DNA of 53,022 nt from Bacteroidetes bacterium 43-16 (GTDB taxonomy: Bacteria > Bacteroidota > Bacteroidia > Chitinophagales > Chitinophagaceae), in NCBI GenBank assembly GCA_001897525.1, contig MKTB01000004.1, forward strand, positions 184,012 to 237,033, written 5' to 3'. How positions within the stretch are numbered: position 1 is the first letter of the stretch; the number at the start of each line of letters is the position of its first letter. Below are positions 43,878 through 52,429 of the stretch, piece after piece. The notes beneath the pieces were generated by a model, which saw only the letters and a list, made by a program, of their open reading frames with translations, was not told the DNA's origin and made no database searches. The translations under genes and the position numbers were made by a program.

Positions 43878-44846
43878 CTAATTGTCTTTTGCTTTTGTTA
43901 AGAGAGGAATTGCTTTTATATAAAGCAGTTCAAAGAAAATTTCAACAATTGTCTGCGTTACAATAACCACGGCAACCAATTGATTTTCGGGAGCAGGTAA
44001 AGCTAGTGCCAACGGCAATACTACCAATGAATTTCGTGTACTTGTTGAAAATGAAATAGCTCTAGATCCATAAAAATTAACCCTGAATATTTTGGCTGAT
44101 AATTTCCCGATAAATGGGGCAATTATCGCAAATGCTACATAAATCGGAACAACTTTTAAAATTGGTTCGGGGTTGTTATACAATACGCCGATTTGAGAAG
44201 CAATAACCACAAAAAAGGTCAAAGCCATCAAAGGAACAGGCAACCAGCCTGAAAAATCCAAAATTGCTTTTCCGGATTTGCTGTTTGACTTCGATAATAC
44301 TTGTGTTATGATAGAAAGCAGAAATGGAATGACAATTAAGTGAAGAAATGCTTTTACAAACGGGGTTATTTCAATGATCCCTATTGTCTCTTTACCAAGA
44401 AATATCCATAAGTAAAGAGGTAATAATAACATTTGAAGAATAAACAGCAACGGAGTGGAAGCCAAAACAGCTTTAGAATTTCCTTTTCCCAAATGCGAAA
44501 AGACAATGACATAATCGATGCAGGGAGTTAGCAGCACTAAGAGTATTCCAAGCGTTATTATTGACGTTGTTGGAAAAATCCTTATTAAAATCCAAACCAA
44601 TAAAGGGATCAGCAAGAAGTTTCCAAACAATATAGCCTTAAAAAAAGAACGGTCTTTTAGCGCTTGCTTCAACTGTAAAAACGGAATTTGGCAAAACATA
44701 CTGTATAGCAAAATCCCAATTACTGGTTCAATGGCTTTTTCAAGTATGTTAGTCTCCTTCCAATATAGCCCGACAAAAACACTAATTATTAGCGTGATAA
44801 AATATATGCCGATTTGTTTTTCTTCAAGCGTTTCTCTTTTAATCAT
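43878..44846 (-). CDS. Bile acid:sodium symporter/ACR3-like arsenite transporter family protein
   Basis: 322 residues with about ten membrane segments (FITLIISVFVGLYW; VIGILLYSMFCQIPF; LVWILIRIFPTTS). The motif LLTPCIDYVIVFSHLGKG recalls the conserved cysteine region of ACR3-type arsenite exporters. The related SBF family is equally possible, and no ars regulator or reductase is beside it. It is probably cargo. Confidence 0.65.
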   Translation of the reverse strand: MIKRETLEEKQIGIYFITLIISVFVGLYWKETNILEKAIEPVIGILLYSMFCQIPFLQLKQALKDRSFFKAILFGNFLLIPLLVWILIRIFPTTSIITLGILLVLLTPCIDYVIVFSHLGKGNSKAVLASTPLLFILQMLLLPLYLWIFLGKETIGIIEITPFVKAFLHLIVIPFLLSIITQVLSKSNSKSGKAILDFSGWLPVPLMALTFFVVIASQIGVLYNNPEPILKVVPIYVAFAIIAPFIGKLSAKIFRVNFYGSRAISFSTSTRNSLVVLPLALALPAPENQLVAVVIVTQTIVEIFFELLYIKAIPLLTKAKDN

Positions 44847-45029
44847 TTAAAGTCCAAGTTCTGAAATAAAAAAGTATTTTGCCCCGTTGCGCTTAACAAT
44901 TCTAGCCAGGGTTCAACTGGAACGCCACTAACAGAGATTGACAAAGTTAAAAAAATCGAAACACTCCTTTCTATTTTAATGAACCTGTAAACTCGAACAA
45001 TAGTTGAACTGTTGGTACTATTGAGACGA

Positions 45030-45053
45030 AAAAGCCCCAAAAATCAGGGCTGT
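45030..45053 (-). terminator. Terminator of the RibD/DHFR-like gene
   Basis: Stem AGCCC/GGGCT (45033-45037, 45047-45051) with a T run on the minus strand, 40 bases after that gene's stop. Confidence 0.65.
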
Positions 45054-45091
45054 GTTTATTATTTCAAAAATGACTATTAATGGCTCCTTGT

Positions 45092-45634
45092 TTATTCAGG
45101 TTCGTAAGTAAGTTCAACAACTCCCGATTTAAAAATGTTGGTATTGATTAGTTTCAATCCGATGCGGCCTTTCAAATCTTCAAACAATGGTTTCCCACTT
45201 CCCAAAACAACCGGATGTACCGATATTTTGTAGATATCAATAAGTCCCAGATTAATAAACGTCTTTATGAGATTTGCTCCTCCGTAAAGCCAAATATCTT
45301 TACCGCCCTGCTGTTTAAGCTCAGCTACTTTATCTGCTATGCCTGAAGTGACGAAAGTAGCATTCTGATCTCTTCTATCGTGGTGCGAGAAAACAAATTT
45401 ATTTTTTGAATGTATTCCATTCCACATTGTTTTTTCCGCTGGACTTATACTTTCATCAGGCTGATAATTGCCCCAGGCATCATAACTAACCCTGCCATAA
45501 AACATCGTGTCTATGCTTTCTATAAAGGCATTAAAATTCATGTCATCATCCATAATGCACCAATCAATTTCGCCGTTTGCTCCTTCTATAAACCCATCTA
45601 AGCTAACTGCTAAATTTAAGATCACTTTTTTCAT
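45092..45634 (-). CDS. Dihydrofolate-reductase-like protein (RibD C-terminal domain family)
   Basis: 180 residues. Start VILNLAVSLDGFIEGANGEI, then TMFYGRVSYDAWG, and the nucleotide-binding KDIWLYGGANLIKTF with the C-terminal LGSGKPLFED. These mark the RibD-C/DHFR-like reductase family, which reduces an unknown substrate with NADPH. Such genes are common as mobile cargo in Bacteroidota, beside AraC regulators, as here. Confidence 0.87.
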   Translation of the reverse strand: MKKVILNLAVSLDGFIEGANGEIDWCIMDDDMNFNAFIESIDTMFYGRVSYDAWGNYQPDESISPAEKTMWNGIHSKNKFVFSHHDRRDQNATFVTSGIADKVAELKQQGGKDIWLYGGANLIKTFINLGLIDIYKISVHPVVLGSGKPLFEDLKGRIGLKLINTNIFKSGVVELTYEPE

Positions 45635-45699
45635 ATCAAACTATTTTTAGCAAAATTAGAAATTGGTCTATACTCATACTTTGGAAAAATGCGACAAAA

Positions 45700-46437
45700 T
45701 TAAAGTTGGGAAGGGAAAACACCGGTGTTTCTTTTTATTTCATTGGCAAGGTGCGAATGGTCATAAAAGCCACACTCAAAGGCAATATCCAATAAACTTT
45801 GCTCATTGGAAGAACTTTTAATCAGGGCAAAGGCATTTTGAAAACGTACGATATTTGAATACGCTTTCGGGGTAATTCCAATATATGTTTTAAAATTCCG
45901 TTCTAACCATCTTACCGTTACGAAGTTTCTTTTAGCAAGATGGTCTATACTCAATTGACCGTTTGATCTATGAATATCCGCAATCACCGACTGAAGTAAG
46001 CCATTATGGGTGGTTTGTAGCCTGTTGACAAAAAAACTGTTAAGATAATCGGCTGGATTTCTAATAAGTTTTTCAATGCTAAATGAATTTGACTTTTCAA
46101 ACTGAACCGTCTTGCCAGTCAGTTCGTTTAGTGCCGCAAAGCTGTAGAAATTTGAGAAAGACGCAGGTTTAAGGCATACCCCAAACAAATGGGTACCTTC
46201 TTCAATAAAACTGTCTTTGAAGGAAGTCATCGTTCCCACAGCATACGTTTTACCGAAATCCATACGAAGCACCCCGTTGTCGGTGATACATTCATTTCCT
46301 AAATTGATGACCAACCCCGGACATCCGTCGGGGAAATTCCGTTCCCATTGGCTATCGGTTTCGTCGCCCTTTAATTCCCAAAAAGAATGGATATACGGTT
46401 CTAATGCTATGGTAGGTTTTAATTCTCTATATTTCAT
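45700..46437 (-). CDS. AraC-family transcriptional regulator
   Basis: 245 residues. The N-terminal part (PYIHSFWELKGDE, FPDGCPGLVINLG, GTHLFGVCLKPASF) matches the DUF6597-type sensor domain; the C-terminal HTH pair has DHLAKRNFVTVRWLERNFKT and SLLDIAFECGFYDHSHLANE. It lies 65 bases upstream of the reductase-like gene on the same strand and probably regulates it. Confidence 0.88.
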   Translation of the reverse strand: MKYRELKPTIALEPYIHSFWELKGDETDSQWERNFPDGCPGLVINLGNECITDNGVLRMDFGKTYAVGTMTSFKDSFIEEGTHLFGVCLKPASFSNFYSFAALNELTGKTVQFEKSNSFSIEKLIRNPADYLNSFFVNRLQTTHNGLLQSVIADIHRSNGQLSIDHLAKRNFVTVRWLERNFKTYIGITPKAYSNIVRFQNAFALIKSSSNEQSLLDIAFECGFYDHSHLANEIKRNTGVFPSQL

Positions 46438-46475
46438 TATCCTGTGGTTGGTAGTTTTTAAAGCTACTGGATTGC

Positions 46476-46754
46476 TTATCGTAATTGTTCCGTTTTCACT
46501 TGCGGCTGCTGTTTTTCCTTATCTTTTTTCTCACGAGAATAAACCCATAACGACAATAATCCAAAGACAATCAAAGCATAAGCTACCCATTTACCAACCC
46601 GTTCAATCAATTTAATGAAAACCGAACTTTCGTAAGAGGAAAAGCCTTCTGCGCCCATCGGCCCACGCCTGTAAAATTTTCTCCGGTTAATCCAATAGCG
46701 AAGTCCCAAGCCTGCAACCAAAAATATGATACCAATAACCAATGATGCGACCAT
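46476..46754 (-). CDS. Small two-helix membrane protein
   Basis: 92 residues with two hydrophobic helices (VIGIIFLVAGLGLRYWI; VAYALIVFGLLSLWVYS) and a basic tail (KKDKEKQQPQVKTEQ). In between RKFYRRGPMGAEGFSSYESS. I recognise it only as a small protein often present in Bacteroidota; function unknown. Confidence 0.55.
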   Translation of the reverse strand: MVASLVIGIIFLVAGLGLRYWINRRKFYRRGPMGAEGFSSYESSVFIKLIERVGKWVAYALIVFGLLSLWVYSREKKDKEKQQPQVKTEQLR

Positions 46755-46818
46755 AACAAAAACACTTTAAATCTATCTTTTAAATTTACAAAAATTATAG
46801 CTTCGAGGTGCCTTAAAA

Positions 46819-46846
46819 AAGAAATCCTGCTTTTGGGCAGGACTTC
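46819..46846 (-). terminator. Terminator, probably the old end of the tra operon
   Basis: On the minus strand GAAGTCCTGC pairs with GCAGGATTTC (one G-U), loop CCAAAA, then T6. It lies just beyond the traQ tail remnant. Confidence 0.7.
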
Positions 46847-46855
46847 TTCTATTCA

Positions 46856-46945
46856 CTAATCATTACTATTAAACTGAAAATTCATATGTTTTTCATTCCC
46901 AAAGCTGTCTGAAATCTAAATCTCAATGTTTGTCACAGCAGTCGT
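46856..46945 (-). pseudogene. Duplicated, decayed 3' end of traQ
   Basis: Minus-strand reading TAVTNIEI-stop-ISDSFGNEKHMNFQFNSND matches the TraQ end (…SAVSQSFDVWISDSFGNEKQINFQFNSSD split over the W). The tryptophan codon is now a stop. The nucleotide match to 48340-48430 is close. Together with the intact traQ it brackets the cassette 46960-48320. Confidence 0.75.
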
Positions 46946-47113
46946 TTAAGTGTGCTAGAGATGGCTAATCCTTTTGTAATAGGTACAAATCGTACGATTG
47001 GTTACATATCGATTTACCTATAACTGAAAATAGGAAAATTAAAAAAAAATGTCGTATATAGTTTACATTTAGTAACGATTTATTATCTTTATGATAATTT
47101 TATAAGACCTAGT

Positions 47114-47497
47114 ATGAAAAATGGAATGCATATTAAAAGTATATTTTGGGCCTTGATTTTTTCTGTTAGCTTCGCAGTTGGTGTGTATTGCCTGTCCAAA
47201 TATTCGTTACCAATACCGCTAGCACTGCTAATTATTGTGTTTAATTCGCTTTTGTTCGGGGTATATACCTTCAAAAGTATACGAAGCATAAGCTCTTTGG
47301 ATGAAGTACAAATCAGAATTCAATTGGAAGCCGTATCTGTTGCATTTTTTATGTCGTTGCTTTTGGTAATGATTTTAGGAATGGTAGGATTAGTTAAAAA
47401 CTTGGGATTAGATAACATAAGTTACTTGTACATATTTCCTTTGTTCTTCTTTTTCTATTTCATTGGCTTTTTCATTTCAAAACGCAAATACAGATGA
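47114..47497 (+). CDS. Four-helix membrane protein paired with an HTH regulator
   Basis: 127 residues with about four membrane helices (FWALIFSVSFAVGVYCL; LALLIIVFNSLLFGVY; VAFFMSLLLVMILGMVGLV; YIFPLFFFFYFIGFFIS). Small membrane proteins coupled to a Cro/CI-type regulator are frequent, and the next gene overlaps this one by 4 bases. Function unknown, possibly a signal- or toxin-related membrane partner. Confidence 0.7.
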   Translation: MKNGMHIKSIFWALIFSVSFAVGVYCLSKYSLPIPLALLIIVFNSLLFGVYTFKSIRSISSLDEVQIRIQLEAVSVAFFMSLLLVMILGMVGLVKNLGLDNISYLYIFPLFFFFYFIGFFISKRKYR

Positions 47498-47700
47498 AAA
47501 ATACGATAAAAGTTGAGCGAGCAAAGAAAAATTGGACACAAGCAGATTTAGCAGAAAAAATTGGCATATCAAGACAAGCGATGAACTCGATTGAAACCAG
47601 CAAGTTCGTTCCCTCCACTCTTTTAGCTTTAAAATTGGCCCATGCATTTGGGACACCGGTAGAAGAAATTTTTCAATTAGAAGATACCGATTTCAAATAA
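47494..47700 (+). CDS. Cro/CI-type HTH regulator
   Basis: 68 residues, a single HTH_3 domain: KVERAKKNWTQADLAEKIGI followed by SRQAMNSIETSKFVPS, then a short tail LEDTDFK. ATGA overlap with the membrane protein gene indicates a single unit. Confidence 0.9.
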   Translation: MKNTIKVERAKKNWTQADLAEKIGISRQAMNSIETSKFVPSTLLALKLAHAFGTPVEEIFQLEDTDFK

Positions 47701-47717
47701 CTCAACATAATATAGCT

Positions 47718-48209
47718 ATGAATGCACATTCAACTGACAAAAAAACCTTTCAACTGACTGAAAACGGTCAGCGTTTAGGAGAAATAAGTTACGAAAATCT
47801 ATTCTTTCTTAAAGCAGAAATCAATCTTGTAAATACCGAAAAATATAAAGTAGCACCTGTTGGATTTTTTGGAACAAGTATTTCTGTAACCCAAAACGAA
47901 ACACCGATTGCAAGTTTGTCATTAAGCTGGAATGGGAAGATTATCATTACATTTCAAGACGGACAAGAATTTGTCTTAAAACTGAACGATATTTTTTCCG
48001 ACAAATACACCATTGAAAACAAAGACAAAGAAAAGCTCATTGAAATTAAGTCAAAATTCAATTGGAGAGCGTTTCAATACACTCATGACATCTCGTATAA
48101 CGTTGAATATCAAAATAAACCAGAGGAAATGCTACTCGTAATGCTTGGCATATATTCTGTAAACTATTTTATAGCGACTATGTCAGGAGCAAACGCTGGC
48201 ATAATGTAA
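47718..48209 (+). CDS. Unknown, possibly tubby/LURP-like beta-barrel protein
   Basis: 163 residues, beta-rich: FQLTENGQRLGEISYENLFF, GFFGTSISVTQNETPIASLS, SWNGKIIITFQDGQEFVLKL. The pattern recalls the LURP-one/tubby-C fold of small cytosolic proteins. The end is hydrophobic (MLLVMLGIYSVNYFIATMSG). Third gene of the cassette between the traQ copies. Confidence 0.5.
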   Translation: MNAHSTDKKTFQLTENGQRLGEISYENLFFLKAEINLVNTEKYKVAPVGFFGTSISVTQNETPIASLSLSWNGKIIITFQDGQEFVLKLNDIFSDKYTIENKDKEKLIEIKSKFNWRAFQYTHDISYNVEYQNKPEEMLLVMLGIYSVNYFIATMSGANAGIM

Positions 48210-48291
48210 GTAATAACAAACGGCTAACACAGTATTGTTTAGAGGGCGCGTTGCAAAATTGAAAGTTTTTCCCGCCGAAAACTAAAAAGCA

Positions 48292-48316
48292 AAAACCGAC
48301 TTTAAAAGCCGGTTTT
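48292..48316 (-). terminator. Terminator downstream of traQ
   Basis: AAAACCGACTTT and AAAGCCGGTTTT can pair (one G-U on the minus strand), with a TTTTTGC run on the minus strand, 20 bases after the traQ stop. Confidence 0.55.
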
Positions 48317-48336
48317 CATCTTCATTTGTTTGGTTG

Positions 48337-48786
48337 TCAATCACTACTATTAAACTGAAAATTTATCTGTTTTTCATTCCCAAAACTGTCTGAAATCCAA
48401 ACATCAAAGGACTGTGATACGGCAGATGTTGAAGTGTAATATAACCGAAACTGCTCCTTTGGTAATTGGTAAAGGTCATTGGGCAGATAAGGCGGTTCAT
48501 CGTAGTATTGTAACATTCCCTGACCATCAAACTGGAAATAACGTAGGTAATATTGCGTGTTGCTATAATTGCCAGTACGTTTTATGGTCATACGTATTTC
48601 TACCGTCTGTCCATTGGGAACGTCTTTTGGCACAGGCATCACATTTACCTCAAAAGGGAAATCGTTCTGTATTTCGAGTTCGTCATCTTTGCTGCAAGAT
48701 ACCAATGTTACCGAGGCTGTGAGGATTGCCAACAGTATATATAATGGCATTAGCCCTGTTCTGAATTTATTGAATATTGCTATCAT
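48337..48786 (-). CDS. traQ: Conjugal transfer protein TraQ (DUF3872 type)
   Basis: 149 residues. N-terminal hydrophobic stretch with lipobox SVTLVSC (Cys31), so a lipoprotein or envelope protein. The mature part FPFEVNVMPVPKDVPNGQTV, IRMTIKRTGNYSNTQYYLRY and WISDSFGNEKQINFQF is the DUF3872 pattern. Last gene of the tra operon; 11 bases after traO. Confidence 0.85.
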   Translation of the reverse strand: MIAIFNKFRTGLMPLYILLAILTASVTLVSCSKDDELEIQNDFPFEVNVMPVPKDVPNGQTVEIRMTIKRTGNYSNTQYYLRYFQFDGQGMLQYYDEPPYLPNDLYQLPKEQFRLYYTSTSAVSQSFDVWISDSFGNEKQINFQFNSSD

Positions 48787-48797
48787 TGTTTCACGTT

Positions 48798-49358
48798 TTA
48801 AAAGTTAAACCTTAATCCCACACCTGCAGAGGGGCGAAACTGCTGTAAATCCGTACCCCATAAGACTTTTGTGCGTCCTTGCAGGACTAATACAAAACGG
48901 TCTGACAGGTACGTTTCAAAGGTGAGACGACCACCTGCACCATAAATGAAATTGTCCTCGCTCAATATTTTCGCACCATCATACAACATTGCTTTTCCCC
49001 GGTTAATGGTTTCGTAACCGACCACGCCCGTTATCCCTAAATTCAGCGTGATGTTCTTTCGGGCATCGCCCAACAAAAAGAAACTATAGCCGCCTTCAGC
49101 GGAGTACGTTTCTTGTGGTATACGCACATCTTTATAATTGTGGTATTGATGGGAATATTCAAACGCCCAGAGCTGGTAGTTACCGTTCTTTCCGTTTACG
49201 GTCATTGCAGCACTGATGTAATAATCATTGCCGATTTTATCATTGGATAATACGCCTGCACTTATTTCCAATCCTTTCTGCTTTGGCAGCATCCTTTGCG
49301 CCTGTGCAGCCGTGATGCCTATCATAACAAGCAGCACACTATAGATATACTTTTTCAT
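48798..49358 (-). CDS. traO: Conjugal transfer protein TraO
   Basis: 186 residues with a signal peptide (MKKYIYSVLLVMIGITAAQA). Beta-barrel-like strands (EISAGVLSNDKIGNDYYIS, LNLGITGVVGYETIN) ending in SAGVGLRFNF. This matches TraO, an outer-membrane part of the Bacteroidota transfer apparatus. Gene order traN-traO-traQ supports the call. Confidence 0.87.
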   Translation of the reverse strand: MKKYIYSVLLVMIGITAAQAQRMLPKQKGLEISAGVLSNDKIGNDYYISAAMTVNGKNGNYQLWAFEYSHQYHNYKDVRIPQETYSAEGGYSFFLLGDARKNITLNLGITGVVGYETINRGKAMLYDGAKILSEDNFIYGAGGRLTFETYLSDRFVLVLQGRTKVLWGTDLQQFRPSAGVGLRFNF

Positions 49359-49378
49359 ATTCTTGTTTTAAAGGGTTA

Positions 49379-50272
49379 TTAAAATTTCAGGTACATGTCG
49401 TTTATCAAACGGGCTTTGATCAGATCCGAATTTTCGACCTGCAATGTTTGATGCCTGCCGCCGTTTTTCTCGAAAATCTCAATCAGCAGCGCCTTGTCAT
49501 CGGCAATGGTAAACTGGTCTAACAGGAACACGTTTTGCTCGGTCGATTTTCCGGCAATGCCATTCAATGGCGTGTAAGTTCTCAAAGGAGTTAGTGGGCG
49601 TTCCTGAACTACGGTGCGTTTAGCTACCTTTTTATCCACCACTTTGAAATTGATAAAATCAATCTCGTAAGGCACATTGGTACGGTTTCTCAATTCCGTG
49701 TGGAAATAGTATTTGCCGTTGTGGATGTAAATGCCTTTGAGAATAAACAGAATGCCGAAACTCTTAGCCCCGATATGCTTTACAATGCGCTTGTCTTTCT
49801 TGTAAATGGTTTCCAGTAGTAATCCGGCCAATGAGGGGGAATTGTTACCCAGTTCCTCAAAAAGCACATCATTACCGTTAGCTTTATCCACTGCCTTTTG
49901 CATCGTGAGCAGGTCATAGCTCATTGCCTCCGGGTAGGAACTGTAATGCACATTGAAGCTATAAAAACGTCCGTCATTGGTAATCACAGAAAAATTGGTT
50001 TCCGGCTCAAAATCCCTTACCGATGCTTTTACACGCAAAACATTTTCGGCATCTTCTGCTTTACCTGCAATCAGGTATTCGCTGCCTAAATCCACATAAC
50101 GGATAGCGGTCGGAAAAATCAGGTGAGAAGTTTTGTCGTAAGTGACTTCCAAACGGTAGGGTTCTATCTTACCTAATGCAAGTGGCGTTCTGGTACTATC
50201 CTGAGCATAAGACTGTACGGCAAAGCCGAGTATAAGGGCAAAAGCCCAAAAGGTTTTTAAATGATTTTTCAT
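49379..50272 (-). CDS. traN: Conjugal transfer protein TraN (DUF4138)
   Basis: 297 residues with signal peptide (cleavage near SYAQ-DS). Core: KIEPYRLEVTYDKTSHLIFP, AIRYVDLGSEYLIAGKAEDA, LRVKASVRDFEPETNFSVIT, and the C-terminal RNRTNVPYEIDFINFKVVDK. It is the VirB9-like beta-rich transfer protein TraN of CTnDOT-type systems, probably part of the outer-membrane core. Confidence 0.9.
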   Translation of the reverse strand: MKNHLKTFWAFALILGFAVQSYAQDSTRTPLALGKIEPYRLEVTYDKTSHLIFPTAIRYVDLGSEYLIAGKAEDAENVLRVKASVRDFEPETNFSVITNDGRFYSFNVHYSSYPEAMSYDLLTMQKAVDKANGNDVLFEELGNNSPSLAGLLLETIYKKDKRIVKHIGAKSFGILFILKGIYIHNGKYYFHTELRNRTNVPYEIDFINFKVVDKKVAKRTVVQERPLTPLRTYTPLNGIAGKSTEQNVFLLDQFTIADDKALLIEIFEKNGGRHQTLQVENSDLIKARLINDMYLKF

Positions 50273-50359
50273 TGTCGTTAATATTTAATTTTTAATGGTA
50301 ATGAAGCATATTCCGTTGTGCGGAGCAGGTTTCAATTTCTTATTTAGTTGAGTTGAACA

Positions 50360-51700
50360 TTATTTTTTTGATACAAGGAAGACTTGATGACCAGCTTTGA
50401 GTGTAACTTTCGGTGTTCTTACTTTTTTGGAGAAGTAGCCAGAAATTCCCTGTATTACGCCACGGCTCATGTCAGCAGCGATCTGTTGCCCTGCCGAGCG
50501 GCTTAACATGAGGCTAGTCCCCGAAGTTTGGCTCATATTGCCCGCCATTTCTGTCAGCGCGTTCATTTCCGGCGAGTACGGAACGTATAAGCCCTGTTGT
50601 CCATCTATGTCGTAAATCGTAATATCTACCGGAATGATATTACCTTCCAGTTCTACAGACATTACTTTTAACTGTAAACGCCCGCCCTGAAATTTGGCAT
50701 TTGCGGTCACAATTGTTCCTTTAGGGATGGTACGTTGTGGCGTTTGGGCTGGCTCCAATAAACGCAAACGCACTCCAGTTTCGCCTATAACCGTTTGCGC
50801 TTCGTGTACGGAGGCTCTAATACTATTTTTGGGCTGTACTACCTGTCCGGTAGCACCTGCGCTGTAGAAACCCCGATTTTTGGATTGGCTCCAGTCTTCT
50901 AAGAAAGCACTGTCCGTCGGTTCTCGATAAAGGGCTGAAACAGTATTTTTCCGTGCCGGTGTAAACGCTACAAAATGCTCTTTTTGGTTTATACCCGCAG
51001 CAGCGGGAGTTGTACCGCCAGTGGGGGCAGCGCTCCCGGTATTGGCATTTTGTGGCAAATACTTTGCGGCCATTTCGTAGGACTTCTCCATTAATTTTAA
51101 TTGATCATCTACTGTTGCTACAGGCGGCACATCTCTTTCTGATAATTTTTCTTTCAGTTCATCTACTTGTCTTCGGAGTTGCATTGTTTCCGAATTATCG
51201 TCCTGATAGAATGAACCCAATGTACTTTGCATATTGCGGTAGCTGTTCAATGTGGGATTTCCGTTTCTTCCAGGTTTTCTGCTATTACTGCCAAAGCCAG
51301 AATTCTCCTCCTCATTAGTAAATAGCTCCTCTGTAGGCTCTTCTTTTTCTTCCGAATTCCAGTAGTCTGATAGCGTTGCCAGAGCATTACGTTTTTCCTG
51401 GTCTTTACGTTCCAACATTTCCTGTTCATAAGCCTTGCCTTTATCGTCAGGCATTCCTGCTCCCGTTGCCTGTGGAACGGCATCGTTCAGTCCGATATTC
51501 TCAGTGGTCTTATTATCTTCGGAGGGCTTAAATATGAGGTACATACAACCCACGAAGACAATCGCCATTAAGCCAAAGATTAAAGGCTTTTTCAGCTTTT
51601 CCTTGTTATTCTGTGCGCCATTTTGTAGCACATCAGCAGTTGCAGCCGGATTTCCCTCGGTTACCCGAACAACCGATTTTTTGTTCTCATTTTCTTTCAT
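50360..51700 (-). CDS. traM: Conjugal transfer protein TraM
   Basis: 446 residues. One membrane helix (LIFGLMAIVFVGCMYLIF), a long charged and disordered linker, then the VirB10-like C-terminal domain (VRLRLLEPAQTPQRTIPKGT, KVMSVELEGNIIPVDITIYD, GQQGLYVPYSPEMNALTEMA). TraM spans from the inner membrane to the core complex. Overlaps traL by 14 bases. Confidence 0.9.
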   Translation of the reverse strand: MKENENKKSVVRVTEGNPAATADVLQNGAQNNKEKLKKPLIFGLMAIVFVGCMYLIFKPSEDNKTTENIGLNDAVPQATGAGMPDDKGKAYEQEMLERKDQEKRNALATLSDYWNSEEKEEPTEELFTNEEENSGFGSNSRKPGRNGNPTLNSYRNMQSTLGSFYQDDNSETMQLRRQVDELKEKLSERDVPPVATVDDQLKLMEKSYEMAAKYLPQNANTGSAAPTGGTTPAAAGINQKEHFVAFTPARKNTVSALYREPTDSAFLEDWSQSKNRGFYSAGATGQVVQPKNSIRASVHEAQTVIGETGVRLRLLEPAQTPQRTIPKGTIVTANAKFQGGRLQLKVMSVELEGNIIPVDITIYDIDGQQGLYVPYSPEMNALTEMAGNMSQTSGTSLMLSRSAGQQIAADMSRGVIQGISGYFSKKVRTPKVTLKAGHQVFLVSKK

Positions 51701-51971
51701 AAATCCTATTTTTTAAAATTGTTGATACACTATCCTGCAACCTTGCAGGATTTTTACTTTTTAGGACAGGGTTTTCGATATGCTCTATGACCATATCGTT
51801 GCCAGACTTTGAGGTATCGTACATCACTTTGCCGATGACCGCTACGGTAAGCAGCAGATAACCCACAAAGAAGTACAGCGTATATTGGTGCTGTTTGCGT
51901 ACTGGCAATGCCCGCCAACGGTCATCCAACTTGTCAAAGTACCTGTCCATATTTGCTCTTAATTTTTTCAT
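51687..51971 (-). CDS. traL: Conjugal transfer protein TraL (DUF3989)
   Basis: 94 residues: KLDDRWRALPVRKQHQYTLY, a single membrane helix (FVGYLLLTVAVIGKVMY) and a short tail. This is the small DUF3989/TraL inner-membrane protein that stands before traM. Its stop overlaps the traM start. Confidence 0.87.
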   Translation of the reverse strand: MKKLRANMDRYFDKLDDRWRALPVRKQHQYTLYFFVGYLLLTVAVIGKVMYDTSKSGNDMVIEHIENPVLKSKNPARLQDSVSTILKNRIYERK

Positions 51972-51989
51972 AGCTTTACTATTTCTATG

Positions 51990-52418
51990 TTAGAGCTTGA
52001 AACGTTTAGGACTTTTCCCGGCCTGTTGCTTCGGCGCATCGTTGACCAATGCGACCGCTTCCGTTAATTTAGGTGCAGATATTACGGACAGGTTTGCCAG
52101 TTCCGCTTTTTTGAGCAGTTGCCCAAAGCCGTCCTTCTTGGCTATTTCCATTCGGCTCAGTGAGAATTTGCCATTCAGGTACTTTATCCACATATTACAC
52201 TCTACATGGGGTTTGTCATCGCCCGACCATTGCAGGTAGCCTGTCAGCAACAAGTCCTGTTTAGGCAAACTGTCTGCACCTTTTTGGCAGCTTTCGAGGT
52301 AGTCGCGGATGCTGTCTTTCAGCTTTCCGGCATACGCACCCTGCGTATGGAAATACCCGTTGTATCCTTTGTTGCTAAGGATTTTTGCGAACGTGCTTAA
52401 ATCTGATAATGCTTCCAT
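51990..52418 (-). CDS. Unknown gene between traK and traL
   Basis: 142 residues, soluble, no signal: TFAKILSNKGYNGYFHTQGA, LLTGYLQWSGDDKPHVECNM, MWIKYLNGKFSLSRMEIA and a basic tail (GKSPKRFKL). In the standard CTnDOT order traK is followed directly by traL, so this is an added gene or a lineage-specific part. The tight spacing (11 and 18 bases) shows it is co-transcribed. No recognised domain. Confidence 0.65.
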   Translation of the reverse strand: MEALSDLSTFAKILSNKGYNGYFHTQGAYAGKLKDSIRDYLESCQKGADSLPKQDLLLTGYLQWSGDDKPHVECNMWIKYLNGKFSLSRMEIAKKDGFGQLLKKAELANLSVISAPKLTEAVALVNDAPKQQAGKSPKRFKL

Positions 52419-52429
52419 AAGATTGTTTT

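Noticed and set aside
44843-45040. 65-codon minus-strand frame ending at the transporter gene's start
   Set aside because: No domain, odd composition and no clear ribosome site; it contains the terminator of the upstream gene. The ATGA overlap with the transporter gene kept it in mind, but support is too weak for a gene call.
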